Below, piece after piece: positions 33,101 to 42,911 of a stretch of DNA of 64,000 bases. The stretch lies in assembly GCA_034231615.1 (NCBI GenBank), contig CM067310.1, positions 1,877,501 to 1,941,500 on the forward strand, written 5' to 3'. The DNA is from Meghimatium bilineatum. Taxonomy: Eukaryota > Mollusca > Gastropoda > Stylommatophora > Philomycidae. The position numbers were made by a program, and so were the translations under genes. A model generated the notes under the pieces. It searched no databases. It had not been told where the DNA came from and saw only the letters and a program-made list of their open reading frames with translations. Each line of letters begins with the position of its first letter. Positions within the stretch are counted from its first letter, which is position 1.

Positions 33101-33861
33101 GATCTTGACAAACATATCAAAGTTGAAAAAGCCCTCAATGCTGATGACTTAACAATATGGCAGAGCCATGAGAATGTTGAAAGTGCTGCCAAAAGACTAA
33201 ATGGAGATTTAAGAAGACTACATGAGTATTGTCAAACATGGAAGCTAAAAATAAACTGTGAGAAAACTGTCTATACCATCTTTACCAAGAGTCATAAAGT
33301 AGTCAAAGAAAATATCAGTCTATGGATACACAGAAACTGCCAAGTGAAGAACATCCCACATATCTTGGAATCACGCTTAATCGACAGCTCACCCTCAAGA
33401 AGCATGTAAAAAATGTCAAAAATAAAGCACTTAAACGGTTACAACTACTGAAAAGACTCACTGGCACATCCTGGGGATCAGACAAGGATACCCTCAGAGG
33501 ACTAAATCTTGGGGATCAGACAAGATATTTCACATGCAGCCGTTGGTGTAGATCTCATTGCTTGAGTAATAAGGAATAGGGAATTGTTCTGCACTCTATT
33601 TAGAGATTCTACATTTGTCAGGAGTGCACTGTTGTATTCTAAAGCAGAATGTATGTAACCAAGATATAGTCCTCTGAGGACCCTCATTTGATGGTAGATT
33701 ATTTCAATATATGTCAATTAATTTTATTTATTTATGTTTACTTTTAGTGTTATCTTGGAGATGCATTCCGCTGTGCCAGTTGCCCATATCTGGGAATGCC
33801 ATCATTCAAACCTGGAGAGAAAATAACCCTGTCAGACCGGCAGCTCAAGGCTGATGCTTGA
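24172..33861 (+). CDS. CIAPIN1: Anamorsin / CIAPIN1, cytosolic Fe-S cluster assembly factor, 6 coding exons
   Basis: The coding exons are 24172-24343, 25777-26006, 28863-29022, 30123-30260, 32329-32450 and 33748-33861. GT-AG borders and phases all fit, giving 311 residues, close to the roughly 312 usual in animals. The N-terminal methyltransferase-like domain (about 1-170) includes [12 protein letters not shown] and [14 protein letters not shown]. The linker has [18 protein letters not shown]. Cluster site 1 is C236, C246, C249, C251 ([13 protein letters not shown]). Site 2 is CGNC-x7-CASC at residues 272-286, split by the last intron. Electrons from NDOR1 pass through this protein (Dre2 in yeast) in cytosolic Fe-S assembly. 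The first gap is nine residues where eight is usual in vertebrates. TATAG at 24109-24113 is a plausible acceptor for a 5' UTR exon. Introns 2 to 5 hold several retroelements and arrays. Confidence 0.96.
24376..24480. mobile_element. hAT-like MITE end in CIAPIN1 intron 1
   Basis: CACTGGTTCCCTACCATTTT followed by a C-rich run resembles the CAGTGGTTCTCAACC terminus of hAT-type non-autonomous elements. No clear partner end was located. Confidence 0.35.
24481..25776. other. CIAPIN1 intron 1, remaining sequence
   Basis: It contains a run of 11 or more G near 25096 and, at 25120-25230, GGCATGTTGTAGGAGGTGAC, which weakly resembles element B. Nothing else is recognised. Confidence 0.3.
26007..26889. 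other. CIAPIN1 intron 2, first part
   Basis: No coding family is recognised. A run of ten G lies near 26665. Overlapping short frames at 26540-26900 have no family features. Confidence 0.3.
26890..27890 (+). mobile_element. Non-LTR retrotransposon fragment with RT active site (CSGYA-tail lineage)
   Basis: The + strand reads [20 protein letters not shown] with an intact YADD box, then a 40-bp array. It continues with [66 protein letters not shown] and [10 protein letters not shown], ending with the box CCTGTTCAGGATATG. This is the C-terminal third of an RT polyprotein, with stops and shifts, inserted in CIAPIN1 intron 2 in sense orientation. Confidence 0.85.
26994..27153. repeat. 40-bp tandem array across the RT YADD box, 4 copies
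   Basis: The unit is GATGATACAACATTATTGGC followed by ACACACAGTCAAGCAGGTCT. It starts in the Asp-Asp codons of the YADD motif. Forty is not a multiple of 3, so the array destroys the frame. Confidence 0.9.
27891..28862. other. CIAPIN1 intron 2, last part
   Basis: At about 28545-28600, GATCGGAGCAACTATGGAT and TGTCCAGTTTCACTGATGAT match the very end of the RNase H element at 21850-21890, so a short 3' tail of that family is present. The rest is unassigned. Confidence 0.45.
29790..30051 (-). mobile_element. Non-LTR retrotransposon C-terminal fragment in intron 3
   Basis: The minus frame reads [38 protein letters not shown] and a [19 protein letters not shown] segment, matching the 'R...YFGHI.RHD.L...LLEGK..GKR.RGRQR..W..NI..WTG' tail of mollusc non-LTR elements. 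It is antisense to CIAPIN1. Confidence 0.8.
30315..30680 (+). repeat. Element A copy 6 with an internal 70-bp array, about 5 copies
   Basis: It opens GATTCTCAAACTCCAGCTGG and then repeats a 70-bp unit, at 30411, 30481, 30551 and 30621, made of TCTCTTGTACAGGCAGC, TTAGATTTCTATATTAG and ATTTCCAGCAGGACAAAG. These are the central blocks of element A, so the array arose inside the element. It lies 55 bp after CIAPIN1 exon 4. Confidence 0.85.
30835..31080. repeat. About 46-51-bp tandem repeat, 5 copies
   Basis: The unit is GATGATTGGGTGTGTCATG followed by TGAGAAGAATGAACAAGCG and a variable GTAGTATCT joint. Confidence 0.9.
31128..31215. repeat. 31-bp tandem repeat, 3 copies
   Basis: The unit is AATAGCTGCGAAAATGTGGC followed by TAAAGACGAGC. 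Confidence 0.85.
31216..32140. other. CIAPIN1 intron 4, remaining sequence
   Basis: No coding sequence or known repeat is seen apart from a run of nine G near 32096. Confidence 0.35.
32145..32240. repeat. 23-bp tandem repeat, 4 copies
   Basis: The unit is AATTGTCATATCCATTTGTC plus three bases. It lies 90 bp before CIAPIN1 exon 5. Confidence 0.9.
32470..32620 (+). repeat. Interspersed element A, copy 7
   Basis: The blocks TGCATTCATTTTCAAACTC, CGCTGGATCTCTCTTGTA, AGATGTAGTCCAGAAATAC and CATTTTATTTGTGCTAATAA occur in order, starting 20 bp after CIAPIN1 exon 5. Confidence 0.75.
32745..33720 (+). mobile_element. Jockey-like non-LTR reverse transcriptase fragment in CIAPIN1 intron 5
   Basis: The + strand starts near [15 protein letters not shown] and reads [20 protein letters not shown] (RT motif A, catalytic Asp). 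[21 protein letters not shown] segment, [29 protein letters not shown] (an ADD box, usual form YADD) and [15 protein letters not shown] follow. 'FDLQ.AYDRVW' and '[12 protein letters not shown]' are typical of the Jockey group. The 162-codon core is open, but flanking frames are shifted, with no intact start or RNase H. Confidence 0.88.
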
Positions 33862-34006
33862 AGACTTCCATTACTTTTATGTGCATATTCAAAAATGTGA
33901 AAAAATTTTAATACAGTATATTTTTGTCTTCTCGTTCAATATTTGTGATGAAGTTTCACTCAAACATCATCTGTAGAAAATTAGGATGAAACCATCACTA
34001 ACAGAT

Positions 34007-34012
34007 AATAAA
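34007..34012 (+). terminator. Likely CIAPIN1 polyadenylation signal
   Basis: AATAAA lies 146 bp after the CIAPIN1 stop codon in AT-rich sequence. It is the first canonical signal downstream. Confidence 0.55.
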
Positions 34013-34029
34013 GATATTTGCGAAGATGT

Positions 34030-35459
34030 GTAGTTTTACTAGATGTGTGGATGTCTGTGTCTAAGTTGATAGTGACAGTCTAGCAAGTTTGAGCATAGCA
34101 TTGAGATTGATGGCCAGCGTGCTGTGCAAGCATTGCTTAGAAATAGATGTATGACTGGCTTGCTATCAATATTATTACAGACTTCCACACATTGCATAGA
34201 ATGTTTCTCATTTTTTGAAATGTTGATTTGGTATATGCTAACAGACGTTGACATCAGGGCACAACTCTGGCCCCTGCGACAGGTTTCTTTGTTGTTCTGC
34301 CCACCCACATCGTGCCCGTAACTAGTTCAAGCACAACATCGGCTTGTCAGAACAACATGGTAACTGTTATCGAAGGTTGCGACTACGGGATTGTATAGAT
34401 GACGTGCCATGAAGCTTTTATAAGAAGATAACCTCAATATAAAGGCATGTCATCTACTACGGTTTTCTGTTGCATGGTTGGTTTGTCTAGTGAGCCCACA
34501 GATGCAACCGCATGCGTAAAATGGCTGTGCTACTTGAGAGATCCAGCTGGAATTTTCAGAAAAGAACAGCTAAAGAAAACTTGATGTGGTCCCTATTAGA
34601 AAATGTTTTCATTCACTCTCAATTAACCAGCACAGATTTTCAGGTGATTTGAGCTGGATGCATGCTGGTTTACAGCTAAGTTGTGATATTTGCACCTTAA
34701 GGCACAGCACATCCAATTTCAACATTGGATTACCTAAAATTGTCATTCACAATCAGTTTGTATGCAGGTCTGGTCAGTCACATATCTTCAAAGTTTCAGT
34801 GTTTATTATTTTCCATTTTTTTTTCTTTGTCTGTTGACACTGCTCAAGTGTGATGTTCATCAAGGTATCTCTCTACAACTTGACTGACAAGTTATCTCTC
34901 TACAACTTGACTGACAAGTTATCTCTCTACAACTTGACTGACAAGTTATCTCTCTACAACTTGACTGACAAGTAATTACGATAACAATAATTTTTTTACA
35001 CATTGTCAGCTTATCCCCCCTAATTTTCCTTAGTCATCTACTATGACATTCCGGGAAAGAAGAAAGAGGCCCTTTCTTTTCACTCTGAACTAGATATCAC
35101 GGCCAAGGTTTCCACATTGGGCAAAAAAGTCATGTTTGTCTTCTAATGCTATCAGCATATCTCAATGGATGTCTTAAGCTTTCTCTCTCTACTTACTCAT
35201 TTAGAACTGCATCTCATTGGTGTTCCAGTGAAACAATTCTAAACCCTCAACTCTATTTATCAGACTTGTTTATAGTAGTAATGTTCTCTATTTAGTTAGC
35301 CATACAACGGCATTGATATAATGTTTGAGTTATTAAAGTTGTTTAGTTTTGTGATTTATTTCTGTATGTTTCTCAATACAATACAGTTTTTATGATGCCC
35401 TAGTGTATTCCTGTAAAATCATTGTCTGTTTTCTTTGTTGTTGACAAGTTATGTGTTAG
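34030..35459. other. Intergenic after CIAPIN1
   Basis: No gene is seen. A 27-bp repeat (TATCTCTCTACAACTTGAC plus TGACAAGT, 4 copies) occupies 34866-34975. The remainder is unassigned. Confidence 0.4.
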
Positions 35460-35725
35460 TCTTCTGCGTTCATTCTTGAAACTCATGCAAATTATCCGGA
35501 TGTAGTCCAGAGAAGAGAATGCGCTGTTTCATGGTTTAAAGCTTAGCTACAGTTTTTGACTTGACACATCCCGCTTCAGCATGGATTCTGGGTCAATTTA
35601 ACCCTATATGAGATTGGGAAGCTAACTTCACCCCAAGACCTCCTTAGTCGCCTCTTATGACATGCATGGAAGATAAACAGTGTTGATAATCTTTGCTCCT
35701 ATTTCAGGCTCCAACAACACACATG
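35460..35725 (+). repeat. Interspersed element B, copy 3
   Basis: It reads CTTCTGCGTTCATTCTTG, ATCCGGATGTAGTCCAGAG, TTGACACATCCCGCTTCAG, ATATGAGATTGGGAAGC and ATGACATGCATGGAAG in family order. This is close to full length. Confidence 0.8.
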
Positions 35726-36144
35726 GGAGATGTGTTATATGATTCTACCACTTATTGTCTACTTCTGTGTGTCACCAGGACTTTATTCTTGGGAGAATAA
35801 TGTGGTAGTTTCCCATTGCTTTTCACATTCATATGAGGGATATCCATTTATATCTGCTACCTTTGACAATACTTTATGTTGGGACAAATGGGTTCCCCGT
35901 CCTGCCTAGTTGCAGAGCCACCACTTATACAGGTGGCTATTGGTCGCATCCTTGTTCGCGCCCAGCGAACACCATGAATGCAACATTGACGTCTAAACTC
36001 TTGACTCCCCTCCAGGAATATTCAAATTTACACAATAGAAAACACAAGGAATTTTCTGCACATTTCAGTTGTTAGCCATTCACTTTAATTAACACATAAT
36101 ATGATATTAAAAAATCCTCAAGTGATGTTTGAGCGAATAATGCT

Positions 36145-36415
36145 CAAACTTGCACCATGTTGACACCGGAAGTCAAAAAAGACAATCTTCTATTTTTGGC
36201 CACTTCATGAGACAGGGAGGTTTGGAGAACATAGTTACAACAGGCAAGATTGAAGGCAACAGAGACAAGACAGAGTGCGACAATGTGAGAAAATATTTGA
36301 CAACCACGTCAGAGAAACAACAACAGTCTTGATACATAATGCTGGAGATAGAGAGCTGTGGAAAGCCATGATCACATGCACCAGCCGGCATGGCACATGA
36401 TGATGGTTACATATA
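36145..36415 (+). mobile_element. 3' end of a (GAT)n-lineage non-LTR retrotransposon
   Basis: CTTCTATTTTTGGCCACTTC and ATGAGACAGGGAGGTTTGG encode FGHFMRQGGLENIVTTGKIEG. The end, CCGGCATGGCACATGATGATGG, matches the (GAT)n terminus of the family. Upstream coding is absent. Confidence 0.75.
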
Positions 36416-37579
36416 TGCTTGTTTCACTTGATCTTGTCTAGTGTTTATGAATTTCTTTATTCTTCTACTCTTTCATTTCATTCTGGGTACATTCATCTTT
36501 GGAGAGATAAAAAAAAAAAACAGTAGGTCCAAGATTGTAATCGGACCAAATCTTCATGTAGCATTATACAGATAAACATCTGAGGCATAAGAAACAAAAA
36601 CTTGCCAAATTACAAGATTTATGTGACTCTTACAGGAGATTATACTCAAGGTCACTGACCTAATCAGTCCGGATATGCCTGTAAGTGCACCAACAACTGT
36701 GTCATAACTATCTGTTTAAGAAATGATATTCACGGACATGCCACCCAGATAATAGCTCATCGCACAGATGACCATCTGTCACACTTGAGGCAAACACACA
36801 ATACACAATGTATACAGTTTACCTCAGACAACATATAACTTACTGGAACTCCACAATTTCATAGAACAAAACTTGCTGGTGAATTTAATGGTCACTCATC
36901 CCATTGTCTGGTTACCAGGATCACAAGAAAGATATAGAGGATTTCTGTTAAACAACAAACCTGTCAGTCCTTCAGGATGCAAAGTCCACGCCAACACTTC
37001 TGCATAGGAGACCGATCTCTCAGTCGACCCGATTTGACTATCTGGTCATCTGATATAATAATAGAGTCTTGCTGTCTACAAATTCTTGACGGCATTGGAA
37101 GTGACCATAGAGAGCAATCATCATCATCATAAATACACAACAGAGGTGTTCTAAACATGAAGACAAAGCCATAACAAAATCTTGCATGTTAAGAGTGACT
37201 TGCCCCTAAGTAATGTATTTCAAGTTTGCTTAAAATGAGTCTCAAAAAATGAGGGATAACTCATCTGTTGAAGAAACCTAAAAGTAACATTGTATTATGT
37301 AAATTGTAAGCCATTTGTCATACAAAGAAACACTTTTAACCACAGGCTTTTGAGTTATTACTCAAATATTAATATTGACAAGATTTATGTACTTTTAAAA
37401 TAACTGCAGACTGATATACTCTGTAAGAAATAACTTGTATAATCAAATCTAAATGTGTAAGCAATGCTTATAGACACCTCATCTTGTCCAAATTAATCGC
37501 TACAATAACTCAATGATCTCACTGAAAGCCTTTCAAATAAACCAAGATACACGGAGAACATGGTGTTCTACAGTTACAA
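36416..37579. other. Intergenic, nothing recognised
   Basis: There are no recognisable frames or arrays. A short ATCATCATCATC run is present near 37118. Confidence 0.3.
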
Positions 37580-37995
37580 ACGGTGAGGCATCTTGTGTAA
37601 AGAGGAGAAATGGAGCAGCTCAACAGCGGAGAGTAGCTAGAAAGTCACTGGTAGATCACTGAATGTCAAAAGTGGATGCAACAAGAACAAGGAATAAAGC
37701 TTACTACGTGTGAAATAAAATGTCTAATAAAAGCAGTAAACAGAACAAGAAGAGATCAAGTGAGGAGATTACAAGAACTGTTCGAACAACACCACTGGTA
37801 AAATATATTGAAAAACAGAGACAAATGGTTCAGCCACTTAATTAGAATGAACCCTTATTGGTCATCGACAAAAGTCTACACAGTGAAAATTGGAACAGCA
37901 AGATAGAGAGGAATATCAAGAAGAAGGTGGATTGAAGGAGTTACCAACATCATTCAATCCTGCGATGTAAAAGCAGAGTAAAGACGATAAATGGA
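37580..37995 (+). mobile_element. Non-LTR tail fragment
   Basis: In a broken + frame, LIRMNPYWSSTKVYTVKIG and RGISRRRWIEGVTNII match the '..HL.RM......V...K..G.R.RGRPRRRWIE.V' segment at the end of non-LTR polyproteins. Stops interrupt it. Confidence 0.6.
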
Positions 37996-38690
37996 TAGAT
38001 GTAGAAATGGTCATCATAACAACACTACACTGACACCTCACCACCACTTTTTCAAACAGTTAAAAAAAATCAAATCGCTGGAACCTTGGCATGACAGAAA
38101 GATTGGAAACTATATCAGCAAACATCTGATTACACACTCGTGTAACATCAACAGCAGTGATTGTGGAAACTGTTAGTACCGAGATGGCACAAGCTGCATT
38201 CCAAGGAGGTTTTCTTATAAACCATTTTGTAATAAAGAAATACAAGCTGGTATTCTTGAATGGAAAAAAAGCCAGAGAAGCTCTTTGAAATCAAACAATT
38301 AGACTTACATAAAACACAGGTTTATATTTCGTTTCAATGGGACACGACAGACTATATCTAAAACTAGTGGGCAATGATGAGCACACAAGAAATCATAAAA
38401 ATTACAATACACAAATCACATTCAACGTTTCAACCAAAAGGTCTTTATCAAGACACAAACATAACATCAAAAGACGACGAATGGAAATATGGAAATGATA
38501 TGCCGGAAGGTCAGAAAGTACATAAAAACGTAAATATATGTGGAAACGAATCAATTTGGTCATATTGAAATCAGACCAAATAAGAGGCAAAAATCCTTTA
38601 CAACCAAACAAATGCTGAAGTGAAACTGACAGTGAAGAATGCCAAACAGGCAGAAACATTGACTACTCTAGATCTAAGAATTTCTGAGTC
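37996..38690. other. Unassigned sequence with a GAAACGTT/GATAAAG motif
   Basis: On the minus strand at 38421-38452, TTGATAAAGACC and GGTTGAAACGTTGAA lie next to each other. The same pair of boxes occurs at 48017-48047 and 60021-60050. No coding sequence is recognised. Confidence 0.4.
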
Positions 38691-38694
38691 AGAC

Positions 38695-38970
38695 TCTCCC
38701 ATCTGTTGCCATCCAAAGGGGAGCAACGAATAGCAACACTTTACTTCCATGTATATCGTAAGAGGCGACTAAGGAGATTATGGGGTGGGGGTTGGCTAAT
38801 CCATCTTATATAGGGTCAAAGTAACCCAGAATCTATGATGAAGTTGAATTTCGTGCTTAAAGGTGTATATGTCGCAGCAAGGCTGTAAACCATAACACAG
38901 CGCATTCTGTTCTCAGGATTACATCCTGCTAATCTACAGAAGTTTGAGAATGAACGCAGAGGAAGAGTAT
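38695..38970 (-). repeat. Interspersed element B, copy 4 (minus strand)
   Basis: It reads AACGAATAGCAACACTTTAC, ATATAGGGTCAAAGTAACCC, AGCAAGGCTGTAAACC and AGTTTGAGAATGAACGCAG, then AGGAAGAG. It is nearly complete. Confidence 0.8.
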
Positions 38971-39087
38971 GACCCCATGGGGGTACCATATCGAACTATT
39001 CAACATACATCTGAGTCAGTTTTGAAATAGGATTTGTCATCTAGTAATATTAACAAGGTGAGTCATTATATTAATCAATATCAGCCT

Positions 39088-39235
39088 TAAATGGGTACCG
39101 GATTAATCCGGGTAGTAAAGACTGTGAGGGAGAGCAGATGGCTACCGCCCTTATTTGCAGAGCCTCTGAAATGTGAGATCGCTAACATCTCACACCCCTA
39201 CATCATTATTAAATGATGTGGGTTACTTTACTTTT
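39088..39235 (+). repeat. SINE 3' tail, single copy
   Basis: TGGGTACCGGATTAATCC, TGGCTACCGCCCTTATTTG, AAATGTGAGATCGCTAAC and ATCTCACACCCCTACATC match the 3' part of the SINE at 63047-63725. The tRNA-like head is missing here. Confidence 0.7.
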
Positions 39236-39369
39236 TTAAGATTAACAAATTATCAAATACTATATCCAATAGATATACCCTAATATCAAATTGATTAAGA
39301 AATAATCTTGCTACGTTTTGTGAAAAAGCGCACTAATGTGTATGCACACAAGCACATGTACACCTATAT

Positions 39370-39620
39370 ATACGAGATATATAAACCCATAACCCGTCTA
39401 AATAGTAGGGACACCACATTGGATGCATCAACAGTCCTCCATCGATTTCTATCTTGATCGATGTGTGTGAGAGAGAATAATCGTGATTTGTCAAGTCCTT
39501 AATGTTGCCTTCCCATGATTTTCTTTGTCCCTGTAATATTCTTTAAGACAATGAATAATGTCGGCATGCATGTCTAACCCATGCAAACTTCCTCGTGCCA
39601 CTATTGAAAGAACAACAGCT
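39370..39620 (-). mobile_element. Non-LTR retrotransposon 3' fragment
   Basis: The minus strand reads NILQGQRKSWEGNIKDLTNH and ends near MWCPYYLDGLWVY, next to AACCCATAACCCGTC. The copies at 51440-51690 and 53105-53350 end with the same 'P.(Y/W)PYDHDGL' tail. Frames are broken. Confidence 0.6.
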
Positions 39621-39919
39621 TACAAACGCGTGCATTATCACACAATGGCAATGGATCAAAGGGCATGGATCGCTGAATCAGCAACCAGCCACTATTTAAA
39701 GCAATGGTGGACCTGCATACATTCTCTATTTTATTTCTTGCGAATACATCTGTCTTATGATTTCTATAGGAGATAGTGATTAGAAATCGTCTGTAACATT
39801 TGTATTCGAAGGACAGTAACTCTCTCCATGTCCACTTGTGAGTGTCCAACTCTCACAATCATACAATACAATTAGTGAGTGATAAAGTTTGCTTTTCAAA
39901 AAAAGGGTCTACGGTCCAA

Positions 39920-40265
39920 CACTAACTTGATAACCACTGCTCTACAGCAATACTTCTCAGCCATTTTTTTTGCCCATGTCCCCCCAATCCTTTTGAGATA
40001 TATTTTATTCGTTCTCAAACTATGGCAGGATGCAACCCTGAGATCGAAATGTCTCAAACTCCAGCAGAGTGGCAGGATGTAACCCTGAGATCGGAATGTC
40101 TCAAACTCCTGCAGAGTAACAGGATGTAGTCCAGAGATACGGATTCACGTTGTCATATTTTCTTCCAAGTAAGTACCTTTCTGTGTCACACCCACTCCCC
40201 GCTTGCTTCCAAATTAAAAAAAATAATCAGGGTCCAACGACCCATGTTGAGAATAACTGCTCCGC
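39920..40265. mobile_element. hAT-like MITE with nested element B end and 55-bp triplication
   Basis: The left end is AATACTTCTCAGCCATTTTT (near 39948) and the right end is ATGTTGAGAATAACTGCTC (near 40244). These inverted TTCTCA-CC ends fit a hAT-like MITE. Inside, at 40014-40160, TCAAACTCCTGCAGAGTAAC plus AGGATGTAGTCCAGAG occurs three times with changes, an amplified end of element B. Confidence 0.5.
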
Positions 40266-40309
40266 CTGTGCGTTGCCAATGCTAGAAATAGGAGTAAAAA
40301 ATAGCGACG

Positions 40310-40560
40310 TTGTTAGCTGCCAAGCACATCGTAAGAGGCAACTAAGCAGATTTTGGGACGGGGGTTGGATGTCCCCATATAGGATGAAAGTGGCCAGAAA
40401 GCCTTACTGAAGCTGGATATGTCAGGCCGGAAGACGTATGTCAGTTTATCTGAGTATGTCAGATATCGAAGCTAACCTGTAAATCATAACACAACACATT
40501 ACGTTCTTTGGATTACATCCTGCTAATCTGCAGGAGTTTGAGAACAAATGCAGAAGTCTC
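40310..40560 (-). repeat. Interspersed element B, copy 6 (minus strand)
   Basis: It reads GCACATCGTAAGAGGCAAC, CCCCATATAGGATGAAAG, ATGTCAGGCCGGAAGACG and AGGAGTTTGAGAACAAATGC, then AGAAG. Confidence 0.75.
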
Positions 40561-40834
40561 GCTGCTCTGAAGGAAAATACAGAAAGCTTTCAACTACAAT
40601 CAAGTTGCAAGGCGAATATGTGTCCGTTGCATGAATAGAATTGGTTTAAATCAGGTCTGTCCGCTGTTGTATGATTCTGTCTATAACTTATCGATGCTTC
40701 CCAATTATATATAATTTACAAAATCCAGGAAAGATCCAACAGGTAGGCCTATGTGTCGCAGTAACACAAGTAATAAAGTAACTATATTAAACAAGTAAAT
40801 GTTACAAATAGTTACTGCTACTAATAAAAATATG

Positions 40835-41005
40835 ACAAGAACAACTATATTAAAATGAATGTGGACGAAAACAACTGACGTTTCGATATCAAAGATGCTT
40901 TGAAATTAATATTTTTCTGTATTGTCTTATTATTATGGCCTATATGTCTGTTTAGATGATCTTATGATCGAAACGTCAACTGTTTTCGTCCTTATTCATT
41001 TTACT
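40835..41005. repeat. Inverted repeat with GAAACGTC at both arms
   Basis: The left arm, about 40851-40890 (AATGAATGTGGACGAAAAC, CAACTGACGTTTCGAT), pairs with the right arm, about 40966-41003 (ATCGAAACGTCAACTG, TTTTCGTCCTTATTCATT), around a 75-base AT-rich spacer. It is similar in plan to the palindrome at 19684-19887. Confidence 0.7.
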
Positions 41006-41154
41006 ATTCAACTGTTTTTATAATTTGTTTATTAGTAGTGGCAGGTAAGTTATTTAATATAATGACTCACTAATAATATGATTCAATTCTCGTGGTAGAG
41101 GCAAGGGACTCACATGTACAACAAATGCAGTTCAGAGAACAGGGAATATACCAA

Positions 41155-41872
41155 CATCATCATCATCAGGTGCCGTGGCGTAGGCGGTCATGGCTCTCCA
41201 CAGCTCTCTGTCCACAGTATTATGTATCAAAGTCGTTGTTGTTTCTTTGCCGTGCCAGGTTGTCAAACTGTCTAATATTTTCTCACGTTGTCGCCCTCTG
41301 TCTCTGGTGCCTTCAATCTTGCCTGTTGTGATTATGTTCTCTAAACCTGCCTGTCTCATGAAGTGGCCAAAAAAAGAAGATTGCCTTTTTCTTATATTCT
41401 TGATTAAGGTCCGTTTCGCATTTAACTCTTTTAACACCTCTAAATTAGTTTTTCTGGCAGTCCATGGTATTCTCAGCATTCTTCTGTAGAACCACATCTC
41501 TGTTGCCTCCAATCTCCCACTTTCCAGTTTGTTTATTGTCCAAGACTCGCACCCATATGTTAGTATAGGGGTTATATTGCACTGCAGAACTCTCTTTCTC
41601 TCCTCTAATGACAAGGTCATATTACACAGTATATTTTTCATTTTTCTGAATGTTGTTTTTGCCTGTCCTATTCTGCATCTTATTTCTGTTGAACTTCTTC
41701 CATCTGTTGTAATAATTGTACCTAGATATTTGAATTGGTGGACCTGTTTTAATACTATATCATTCACTATGATCCTGCAAGGTGTGTTATTTATACCTCT
41801 ACAGAAAGTAATTCGCTTGTGTTGGTGTACAATGTTTTCTTTTTCAGGAAAACGTTTGTGACCTTTTTGCAA
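41155..41872 (-). mobile_element. Non-LTR retrotransposon C-terminal region, longest (GAT)n-lineage copy
   Basis: A 246-codon minus-strand frame reads [96 protein letters not shown] and a GTRDRGRQREKILDSLTTW segment, ending in ATAPDDDD. The Asp run is the (GAT)n 3' terminus read as codons. This is the post-RT tail. The RT at 43040-43735 on the same strand could be the upstream part of the same insertion, separated by an inverted duplication. Confidence 0.85.
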
Positions 41873-41940
41873 GAAATATGTTGTTTTTTGGGTGGTGGGG
41901 GTGTTTCAACACCTAATCCCCATACCTCCTACCTATGATT
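41794..41940 (+). repeat. Left arm of a 147-bp inverted repeat
   Basis: The arm from TACCTCTACAGAAAGTAATT to CCTCCTACCTATGATT is the near-exact reverse complement of 42765-42911. The part nearest the element encodes the start of the non-LTR tail frame. Confidence 0.9.
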
Positions 41941-42244
41941 ATACCTATACCAACATAGGTGAACATTTATACTGTCCGCGAGTGAGGGTAAACAAATCTC
42001 CTAAAGATATCTCCAGTAAATCAAATCTTTTAATGATGATACGCTCCGATATAACTAAAGCGGACTCGCGTCTATGATTAACAACTGTGTCGTGCCACAA
42101 CGAGGATATAATCTCCCCAACAAAAGCGATTAGTAGAGAGGCACGAACTCGTCCCGCAACGGGATATTGTTCAAATGGAGCTTATTTTTCTGTCCTGTGG
42201 ATACGTTTGTTCAGTTTGAGGAATTAAAATAGGGTCGATTCCAA

Positions 42245-42350
42245 CCTGTATGACAAGAAATGTAACGGCTATAGAAGTGTTCCAACCTGTATGACAAGAA
42301 ATTTAACGGCTATAGAAGTGTTCCAACCTGTACGACAAGAAATGTTACTG
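42245..42350. repeat. 42-bp tandem repeat, 2.5 copies
   Basis: The unit is TTCCAACCTGTATGACAAG followed by AAATGTAACGGCTATAGAAGTG. It lies inside the loop between the 147-bp arms. Confidence 0.85.
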
Positions 42351-42564
42351 CTATGTTTGTTTGAGAACCCCAGTTATTGCGAGCTATTAGCTCTTACTTC
42401 CAATGTACAATGGGGTGGTTTTTCTGAGCCTTCGTTAATACTCAAGAGAGGTCAGCTTTCGGCTTAGTGCAATGCATATTGAAGGAGCATTCTACAATAA
42501 TTGTATAGATGACATAGAAATGTTTCTCAAGATCTTTCCTGCCACCCGATTTCCTGTCGTATAT

Positions 42565-42740
42565 TCTTCTTCTTCGGCGTTCATTCTCAAACTCCCGTTG
42601 GATCTCTCTTGTAGCAGGACCATGGTCCTATTAGATTTCCAGCAGGATGTAGTCCAGAGAATGGAAATGCGTTGTGTCGCCGAATTATTTGCGCCAATGG
42701 CACGACACATCCGTCTTCGGCGGAAATTTCGTATGACTTT
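42565..42740 (+). repeat. Interspersed element A, copy 8
   Basis: It is nearly complete: TTCTTCTTCGGCGTTCATTC, CCCGTTGGATCTCTCTTG, GCAGGACCATGGTCC, AGCAGGATGTAGTCCAGAG, ACACATCCGTCTTCGGCGG. It is a good reference copy for the family. Confidence 0.85.
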
Positions 42741-42764
42741 TATCATTTTATCAGCATTAAAAAA

Positions 42765-42911
42765 AATCATAGGTAGGAGGTGTGGGGATTAGGTGTTGAA
42801 ACACCCCCACCCCCCAAAAAACAACATATTTCTTGCAAAAAGGTCACAAACGTTTTGTTGAAAAAGAAAACATTGTACACCAACACAAGCGAATTACTTT
42901 CTGTAGAGGTA
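42765..42911 (-). repeat. Right arm of the 147-bp inverted repeat
   Basis: AATCATAGGTAGGAGG to CTGTAGAGGTA mirrors 41794-41940. It therefore holds a + strand copy of the start of the retroelement tail frame. Confidence 0.9.

Noticed and set aside
32921..33409. Additional coding exon of CIAPIN1
   Set aside because: The frame is a Jockey-like RT. The phases of exons 5 and 6 join perfectly without it (CGN to CYLGDAF).
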